Shown here: positions 41,078 to 46,094 of the stretch, in pieces
Numbering within the stretch: the stretch's first letter is position 1
Layout: each line of letters opens with the position of its first letter
DNA from: Actinospineispora spinosispora DSM 44797
Lineage (GTDB): Bacteria; Actinomycetota; Actinomycetes; Mycobacteriales; Pseudonocardiaceae
Assembly (NCBI RefSeq): GCF_000429025.1
Contig: NZ_AUBB01000050.1
Location: 1 to 46,094, forward strand
Reading direction: 5' to 3'
DNA length: 46,094 nucleotides
Notes under the pieces: generated by a model
Told to the model about the DNA's origin: nothing
The model's database searches: none
The model's input: only the letters and a program-made list of their open reading frames with translations
Made by a program: the position numbers and the translations under genes

Positions 41078-41764
41078 CTATTTCTCGAGTAGCCGGTCGA
41101 GGACCGGCTTGATGTCGACTATCGGAGTACCGTCCAGCGCTTCGAGATCTCGCACGTGAAGACGATTCGGTTCGATAGCGAGCACGTGCACGCGATGCAA
41201 CCCGATCGGGTTCGGCCGATCCGGCGACCGAGTACTGAACACACCCTGCTCCGGATTGTCCTCGCTCCGAGGGCGCGCAGTGAGACGATCTCGCCTGGAT
41301 CTGTCCAGCCACGTGATCACCATGATGTCGGAACCAACGCACAGATCGCTGAGCCCCTCGGAGTAGGCGACATCAAAGTCCAACCATGCCTCCGGTGCGC
41401 CTTCGTCGCCCTGCCTCGGAGCCTGCTCGCGAAACTGGAGAGGTGAGGAGACTCGCCCGACCACGTGCAGTTCCGCCGCGAAGCTCGGAGCCGGGTACAT
41501 CCTGGACATCACCATCTTGGTGACGGTCGGCATGACCAGGTTTCCCATCACCGGAACCAGCAGACCGGTGAACGCCAACGCTTCGACCGCAGGCGGCATG
41601 ACCGCGAACTCGCCGCCGTACACCAGAAGAACCGCCAGCACGAACAGAAACGCGATGCACCAAGCGATGAGCGTCACCACAAGCTTTGCCGAGAATCGGC
41701 GCCCCCTACTCGCCGGCGCACCCGTCGAATCCTGCATCGATAGCCCCCGCGCCCGTTCGACCAC
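41078..41764 (-). CDS. Two-helix membrane anchor fused to a TrmO-like (UPF0066) domain
   Basis: A 228-residue protein. Residues 25-50 (KLVVTLIAWCIAFLFVLAVL) and 58-82 (AVEALAFTGLLVPVMGNLVM) are transmembrane segments of DUF2798-like type. Residues 98-225 form a TsaA/TrmO domain: GRVSSPLQFREQAPRQGDEG, WLDFDVAYSEGLSDLCVGSD, TWLDRSRRDRLTARPRSEDN, GVFSTRSPDRPNPIGLHRV, EALDGTPIVDIKPVLD. TrmO methylates N6 of t6A37 in tRNA; the R-S-P-x-R-P-N-P-I-G motif contacts SAM and is intact. An N-terminal membrane anchor is unusual. Expression is probably from the MerR-type promoter at 41776-41806. The frame starts at GTG 41764 and is nearly leaderless. Confidence 0.85.
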   Translation of the reverse strand: MVERARGLSMQDSTGAPASRGRRFSAKLVVTLIAWCIAFLFVLAVLLVYGGEFAVMPPAVEALAFTGLLVPVMGNLVMPTVTKMVMSRMYPAPSFAAELHVVGRVSSPLQFREQAPRQGDEGAPEAWLDFDVAYSEGLSDLCVGSDIMVITWLDRSRRDRLTARPRSEDNPEQGVFSTRSPDRPNPIGLHRVHVLAIEPNRLHVRDLEALDGTPIVDIKPVLDRLLEK

Positions 41765-41775
41765 ACTCTCTGGAC

Positions 41776-41806
41776 AGCATAAAACCTGAACTGCACTTCA
41801 GGTCAA
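41776..41806 (-). promoter_or_regulatory. MerR-type promoter for the membrane-TrmO gene
   Basis: Read on the minus strand: -35 TTGACC (41806-41801), a spacer of exactly 19 bp, and -10 TATGCT (41781-41776). Inside is the 20-bp dyad ACCTGAA-N6-TTCAGGT (41784-41803), the layout of SoxR/CueR-type operators. Transcription would begin about 5 bases before the GTG at 41764. The cognate MerR protein is not evident: the two MerR-type genes here have different operators. Confidence 0.75.
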
Positions 41807-42096
41807 GGGTGGCGGCCCTGCTGTATCTCGATTTACCGGCGACGCGGCTCAGCCGCGATCATGCGACGACCAGTTGAATCCACCAGCGCATGCTCACGCC
41901 AACGGAGGCAACGCCCGGAGTGAAGGATGACCACCGACGGTACCGGTCAACCGGCCCGTCACCGATCAGGCCGCGATCTTCCCCGGCCTGGCGAAGGACA
42001 ACGCCGACGAAGCCATCCACCGGTTTATCGGCTGACGTGAGCGTGCGAGGGTTGCATCGAGGCGTCCCTCCAACCCTCGTTCGTCGACCGCGACGA
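41807..42096. other. No recognisable gene
   Basis: About 290 bp between the MerR-type promoter and the hairpin at 42097. Short frames only; no feature was supported. Confidence 0.35.
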
Positions 42097-42133
42097 CGGC
42101 GTCCCCCGACGGTTAATCCGTCGGGGGACGCCG
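42097..42133 (-). terminator. Strong hairpin downstream of the secreted-peptide gene
   Basis: A perfect 16-bp stem with a 5-base loop (CGGCGTCCCCCGACGG, TTAAT, then the exact complement). It starts 17 bp after the stop of the minus-strand gene at 42150. There is no U-run, so it would be an I-shaped actinobacterial terminator. Confidence 0.75.
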
Positions 42134-42149
42134 AGTGGCTCGAGTCAGC

Positions 42150-42443
42150 TCAGAGAACGAGCAGTCCGGCCTTGGTGGTCCCGTTGTTGTTGTTATTGAA
42201 GCTGTGGTTGTTGTGGCTGAGGTTGCCCTTGCTGTGGTCGAAGCTGGTGTCGCCGCCGCTCCAGGGCTCCCACGGGCCGCCGCCGCCCCAGTTGTGGCAC
42301 CAGTTGCAACCGCTCGCCAGGGCGGTGCTGTGTGCCATCGGCTGCACGCCGGCGGACGACGTGGGCAGCGCGAGACCGGCGATCGCCAGAGCTGCGGCGG
42401 CCGTGGTGGCCGCGATCGGCAGTGCGCGAGCAATGAGTGACAC
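42150..42443 (-). CDS. Small secreted Asn/Gly-rich peptide with a CxxC motif
   Basis: A 97-residue protein. Residues 1-32 form a Sec signal peptide (MSLIARALPIAATTAAAALA, then TSSAGVQ, with an Ala-x-Ala-like cleavage zone near 30). The mature part has CNWCHNWGGGGPWEPW and then HSKGNLSHNNHSFNNNNNG before a short hydrophobic end TTKAGLLVL. Low-complexity Asn/His/Gly sequence with one Cys pair recalls small surface or aggregation-prone peptides, but no named family is matched. GTG start with GAGAAGGG upstream, and a strong hairpin (42097-42133) closes the transcript. Confidence 0.75.
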   Translation of the reverse strand: MSLIARALPIAATTAAAALAIAGLALPTSSAGVQPMAHSTALASGCNWCHNWGGGGPWEPWSGGDTSFDHSKGNLSHNNHSFNNNNNGTTKAGLLVL

Positions 42444-43087
42444 GAGTAAAGCCCTTCTCGTAAAGACCAGGAACGATGAGCATCCGGTCTGGAATGACAG
42501 ATGCGGCCAGTCGAATAGATTCAGCCTGCCTCAGGCTGCCAGGAAGATAATTAACTCGAAGCTAATAGATCGATATGTGTACGCTGCGTAACCGCAGGAT
42601 GCCCAGCGTCGCGCCGAACGGCCCGACGCTCGGCGGCCAGCACATTCACCGGGCCCGCCGATGCAATGGGAAGATATTTATCGTCACCCAAACCTCACCT
42701 TAATTTACCGGTTGATTATGTCGATCCGCATGGCCCGCACCTCTTGCCGTCGTTGAGGGTTGCCGAAGCCGGTCTCAGCGGCGCCGGGAGCGACGTCGCC
42801 GAAACCGGCGTCACTGGCGCACCGTTCGGTCAGGACGTCTTCTCCTCCGGCGCGACGGAGTACCGGGCGATTCGTTGTCGGCCCCAGGCGAACCGAGACT
42901 CACAGATCCAATCCGGCAGGTGGTCGGCAAACCGCGCCGCGACCGCGCGCACATCCACTGTTCATCTACACCGCGCCACCGACCGTAACAAGCCCAACCC
43001 GCTCATCGACGTAACAGACGGTGCTACTCCGATCCCGCTACTCAATGGGACATCGGAAAGGGGCGAGAATGCGGATTCCCGGCCCGA
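42444..43087. other. No well-supported gene
   Basis: About 640 bp. Several frames are open (one from 42666 to 43094) but composition is proline/arginine/threonine rich and unlike a family protein. A degenerate reading of PRRTETHRSNPAGGRQ is seen but cannot be assigned. Confidence 0.3.
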
Positions 43088-43410
43088 ATGGTAACAACGA
43101 GGATCGAGCGTGACTGGCGTTCGGAGATCGATTCCGAGCTTTTCCCTATGCTGATGACTATCGATCAGGCGGCTCGGGCGATCTCGACCGAGAGGGGTCC
43201 TCCAGGCCCGGCCGCCAGCTGATGGCGGCGACCGTGGCGGTCGTGCTGATGTCTGGTGTCGCGGTCACAGCGAGTACCGCCCCCGGGCGATACGCCGTAG
43301 GGAATCGGCCGTCCACCATGGTCGAGGCCCGATCCAGCGACAGTATGCGTCGTGATTCAGTTGGCCGACTTAAACCACGACCATTCCTGTTCAGCTCGAA
43401 TCAGGCGCCG
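43088..43410 (+). other. Two overlapping small frames, possibly a truncated secreted protein
   Basis: A 44-residue frame from ATG 43088 (MVTTRIERDWRSEIDSELFP, then DQAARAISTERGPP) ends at TGA 43220-43222. Its stop overlaps the ATG of a second frame (TGATG) reading MAATVAVVLMSGVAVTASTA, a plausible signal peptide start, then PGRYAVGNRPSTMVEARS, before it runs into the SRPBCC gene on the other strand. This is a coupled arrangement, but neither product is recognised and the second lacks an end of its own. Weak. Confidence 0.3.
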
Positions 43411-43893
43411 TCACGACTTTTCCACCACGGTCTTGGCATAGCTCTCGACCAGGACCGTCCAACCGCCACCGCTGATGATTGCGTCATACACGTCCTGACC
43501 GCCGACAAGGCGTTCGAAATAGCGCTGTTCGACCGTGACGACGGTCTGATCGGGTCCGTCCTCGGCGAATCGAGCCTCGATCTCGCTGGCGTGCGCCGGG
43601 TCAGGGTCGAACTGAAACATCCCGTTGATCTGCCAGGTGAACACCAGCCTGTGCGGAGGCTCCCAGGCCAACACCCGACCCCAGTCGCATTCGACGCCAT
43701 CGACGCCACGCTCGTACCATCGCCCTCCGTCGCGAGGTTCGAGAACCACTTCGGCCACCTCCGCCGCGCCGATGTGGAACTGGTGGGGCCACCACACATC
43801 GATCGAGCCGGCGAAGACGCCGAATGCCTTGTCGATGGGCACCGCGACGGTGACCGTCCCGGTAATCGAGGGAATAGGTGCGGTAGTGGTCAT
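43411..43893 (-). CDS. SRPBCC (AHSA1-like) domain protein, paralogue of the gene at 27810
   Basis: A 160-residue protein with the same features as the 27810 copy: PIDKAFGVFAGSIDVWWPHQ, VAEVVLEPRDGGRWYERGVD, WGRVLAWEPPHRLVFTWQIN, HASEIEARFAEDGPDQTVVT and GGGWTVLVESYAKTVVEKS. Many stretches are identical, for example VLAWEPPHRL and DPDPAHASEIEARF. It is the second gene of an ArsR pair on the minus strand, overlapping arsR by 4 bp. No mycothiol-type gene follows, unlike the other operon. Confidence 0.9.
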   Translation of the reverse strand: MTTTAPIPSITGTVTVAVPIDKAFGVFAGSIDVWWPHQFHIGAAEVAEVVLEPRDGGRWYERGVDGVECDWGRVLAWEPPHRLVFTWQINGMFQFDPDPAHASEIEARFAEDGPDQTVVTVEQRYFERLVGGQDVYDAIISGGGWTVLVESYAKTVVEKS

Positions 43894-44243
43894 GCGCTCT
43901 CCCCTTTCGGATCGCGGAAGATAGGTGCGGAGTCGTCGACAGTTGCCTCGGCAACCTTGTGAAAACCCGCCAAAGCGTCGCTCCAGACGCCGTCCAGCCA
44001 GGCCCGCAGCGCGGTGACACCGTCGGGGTTGAGCCGATAGATCCGCCGGTTGCCCTCAGCATGATCGACCACGAGACCCCCGTCCTTGAGTACCCGAAGG
44101 TGCTGGGACACCGCCGGACGGCTGACCGGCAACCGATCAGCCAACTCCTGAACCGAACACGGCTCTCGTGCGAGCAGCTCGAAGATGGCTCGCCGGGTCG
44201 GGTCGCCAAGCAGACCCAACCCGCCAACTCCGTAAGTTGCCAC
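43890..44243 (-). CDS. ArsR-family regulator, paralogue of the gene at 27478
   Basis: A winged-helix protein of about 117 residues: GLGLLGDPTRRAIFELLARE, VQELADRLPVSRPAVSQHLR, VLKDGGLVVDHAEGNRRIYR, ALRAWLDGVWSDALAGFHK. No metal-binding cysteines. The frame is open to 44264, but the paralogue aligns from the GTG at 44243, with similar TTACGGTTC bases before it, so the two share a promoter pattern. It overlaps the SRPBCC gene by 4 bp and is likely autoregulatory. Confidence 0.88.
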   Translation of the reverse strand: MATYGVGGLGLLGDPTRRAIFELLAREPCSVQELADRLPVSRPAVSQHLRVLKDGGLVVDHAEGNRRIYRLNPDGVTALRAWLDGVWSDALAGFHKVAEATVDDSAPIFRDPKGESA

Positions 44244-44801
44244 GAACCGTAACCCTAGACGCACCGAGGTTCGAAGGCAAGTCCTGCCCGAGCACGAACG
44301 GCCGAGGGCTCGTGCGGAATTACCTTGGCCACGCCGGAGATCACCCGATACTGTCGCCCGGCTGAGGTCGACCGAATCATCGGCGTCGCACTCACCGCAC
44401 CGACGGCTGCACCCTTTCCGCGGCGAAGCGACGACAATCCTGACGGCATGGGCGAGTCTCCGACCCGCCGCCAGTTGATCGATACCCCCGCATTAAGGTG
44501 CTTTCGATACGCGGCGCACATCCCTCGGAGCATCATAATCGAGGAGTGGTCTCGTGCGATCTTCCCGCGCCAGTCCATCTTATGGGCGACCTGCATAAAT
44601 GTTTAGCTTTCTTTATCTCACCATTAATAGAACGTCTGAGATCGTAGTAAAGTTCGATTTCGGAGCGTGAAAAAGACAGGACCTATGCACAACCGGACAG
44701 CGACAGTGCCGACCTCTCCCACATCTCCTGGAGTGGCTCGACCGGACGGCGACCCCTGGGTCATGCCTGAGCACCCGATGACCTCTTCGGCACGGGGCTG
44801 G
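44244..44801. other. No recognisable gene
   Basis: About 560 bp. Frames on both strands are short and not protein-like, apart from a lower-GC patch at 44590-44660 that is a possible promoter for the downstream lipoprotein adaptor. Confidence 0.35.
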
Positions 44802-46094
44802 ATGGACATGAGGTTGACCAGAGCCGCCGTCGCTGGAATGGCGGTGTTGGTTGTTGCGGGAGTGTCTGCATGTAGTTCGCCCTTCACTGGCTCACCGATC
44901 GCGACGGTGCACCGTGACACAGTGGCTGTTGCGGTGTCGGCCTCTGGTGCTCTCGCGCCGGTGACCTCGCAGAATCTGGGCTTCGCCAAGGGTTCGAAGC
45001 TGATCGAGCTCCACGTACGGGTCGGTGATGTGGTCAAGCCGGGTCAGTTGCTGGCCAAGGAGGACGACTTCACGTTCCAGCAGACCCTCGCCTCGAAGAA
45101 GGCCGCGCTGGACAACGCTCGGGCAAACCTGGACAAGGCCACCCGTAGCCCACTGGCCGAAGGCGGCAATCACGCCGTCGACCAGGCGAAGGAGGTCTAC
45201 GACAAGGCTCGGAAGACCTACGACACACAGCTCGCCGTCACCGAGAGAACCCTGGGCAACTACCGCCGGGTGTACCAGGACGCCGCACGGACTCACAACA
45301 GGGCACAGGACGCCTACGCGGCCAGGTGCGGCGGCGCGGCGGCGTCCGACGTGTCAGAGGACCCGGACCGCGCTCCGGAGGGCTCGACGAGCGATCGACC
45401 CGGCGTCCGGCACGCCTGATTACGGTCCTGGCGCAGCTACCTCGGCCGGCCCGGGTGGCCTGCTCGGCAGAGTGGGCAACGCGGTCCGCCCCTGTGCGCC
45501 GGACGGCGACCTGGCGAAGGCGGTCACCTCGACGAGGACGAATCTGGCGAGAGCCCGGGACAGCTATCGATCACAGAAGAAGCAAGCCGAAGCGGACAAG
45601 GCCAACGCCCAGTTGTCCCGAGAGAACGCGCGGCAGACGCTGATCGCCGCACAGAACACCGCTGATCTCAACAACTCGGATCGTCCCTCACTGATCGCGG
45701 CCGCGGCGGCTTCGGTTGCGTCTGCTCAGGCGGATGTCGCGGCGGCGCGGCGGGACGTGGACAACACGCTGCTGTACGCGCCGGTTGGCGGTACGGTCTC
45801 GACGATCACCGGTACGGTCGGCGAGTACATGGCCAGCACGTCGAACGACACCACCTCGGCATTGGCGCCGGGTTCTGCCGCCGTGATCCCCGGTGTAGGC
45901 GCGGCGGCTGCGTCGGATGCCTCGGGTAACGCAGCCTCCGGCCTGTCCGCGACCAGACCCGGCGGTAAAGCGTTCATCTCGTTGAACGACCTGTCGACCT
46001 TTCAGGTTGTTGTTCCGTTCGAGGAGTCGGACGCGGCGAAGGTGCAGCCGAACCAGAAGGTGGAGGTCACCTTCGACGCGGTTCCGGATCTGAC
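44802..46094 (+). pseudogene. Lipoprotein efflux adaptor (HlyD/MacA-like), frameshifted and partial
   Basis: ATG 44802 or 44808 starts MRLTRAAVAGMAVLVVAGVS, then ACSS (lipobox with lipid-modified Cys), giving an anchored periplasmic adaptor. Then come VAVSASGALAPVTSQNLGF, LIELHVRVGDVVKPGQLLAK (barrel-sandwich hybrid half), coiled coil TLASKKAALDNARANLDKAT, and after a frameshift at about 45330-45410 NLARARDSYRSQKKQAEADK, VASAQADVAAARRDVDNTLL and YAPVGGTVSTITGTVGEYM (second half). The frame continues beyond the window. Such adaptors join an ABC transporter for drug, lipid or siderophore export. The frameshift lies between the coiled-coil arms, so function is doubtful. Confidence 0.75.

Noticed and set aside
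42097..42133. Reading the 16-bp hairpin as a riboswitch or attenuator
   Set aside because: It is a simple perfect stem-loop downstream of a stop codon with no further conserved structure, so a terminator is the simpler explanation.
44255..44596. 113-codon minus-strand frame upstream of the efflux adaptor
   Set aside because: No recognisable motif or ribosome-binding site; composition suggests chance.
1..46094. CRISPR arrays, rRNA genes, prophage structural genes, secondary-metabolite megasynthases
   Set aside because: Looked for regular repeats, rRNA-like stretches, capsid/tail proteins and PKS/NRPS motifs; none was seen.

Overview
The window is high-GC DNA from an actinomycete, most likely Nocardia or a close relative. 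This follows from the protein families present: mycothiol-type maleylpyruvate isomerase domain, F420-type LLM oxidoreductase, a SigG-like ECF factor with a SnoaL-like tail, MerR/TetR/PadR/XRE regulators, a PASTA mini-protein and a MinD-like ATPase of the type VII secretion kind. GTG starts and 4-bp gene overlaps agree. The genus is inferred from protein style only. No rRNA gene, convincing tRNA gene or CRISPR array was seen.

Most of the window is an accessory region dense in broken genes. Positions 1-7.6 kb hold IS256, IS5, PhoU and MerR remnants, a PadR/enoyl-CoA hydratase divergon, a PASTA protein, an IS256 tail fused to a cupin-regulator relic, a recombinase scrap fused to a truncated MFS gene, and an XRE-cupin regulator. 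Positions 7.6-11.1 kb hold an apparently intact IS21 element (istA/istB) between a response regulator without its N-terminus and a scrap of a histidine kinase. Positions 11-14.5 kb are a patchwork of recombinase, ImuA-like, MinD-like, P-loop kinase and XRE-TPR pieces. Positions 14.5-19.8 kb are better preserved: a GyrI-like MerR regulator and an esterase-amidohydrolase-TetR operon. Positions 19.8-22.3 kb are again debris (BAAT, ridA', lysE', IS481, IS21, IS1182-like). Positions 22.5-25.6 kb hold ECF sigma/DHFR-like and cytochrome P450 genes. Positions 26.4-28.9 kb hold a broken IS630 and an intact arsR-SRPBCC-mycothiol isomerase operon. Positions 29-31.4 kb are group II intron maturase, recombinase, DUF3560 and TniA-like scraps.

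Positions 31.5-34.3 kb contain a chloramphenicol-phosphotransferase-like gene, a decayed XRE regulator, a MerR regulator fused to two sliding-clamp (DnaN) domains with one in-frame stop, and an orphan Clp N-domain protein. Positions 34.7-41.8 kb hold PadR, epimerase, ridA, LysE, VOC, LLM, MerB-like and DUF3558-like genes, several disrupted by single-base frameshifts, ending with a membrane-anchored TrmO-like protein under a MerR-type promoter. Positions 42-46 kb hold a small secreted Asn/Gly-rich peptide with a strong hairpin, a second arsR-SRPBCC pair and the start of a lipoprotein efflux adaptor that runs off the window.

The most unusual items are the MerR-beta-clamp fusion, the membrane-TrmO fusion with its own MerR-type promoter, and three near-leaderless MerR promoters with 19-bp spacers. 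The mosaic also has rearrangement scars that can be traced: an exact 59-bp TetR duplication, two halves of an XRE-TPR-type regulator lying 19 kb apart, and duplicated ridA-lysE and arsR-SRPBCC pairs.
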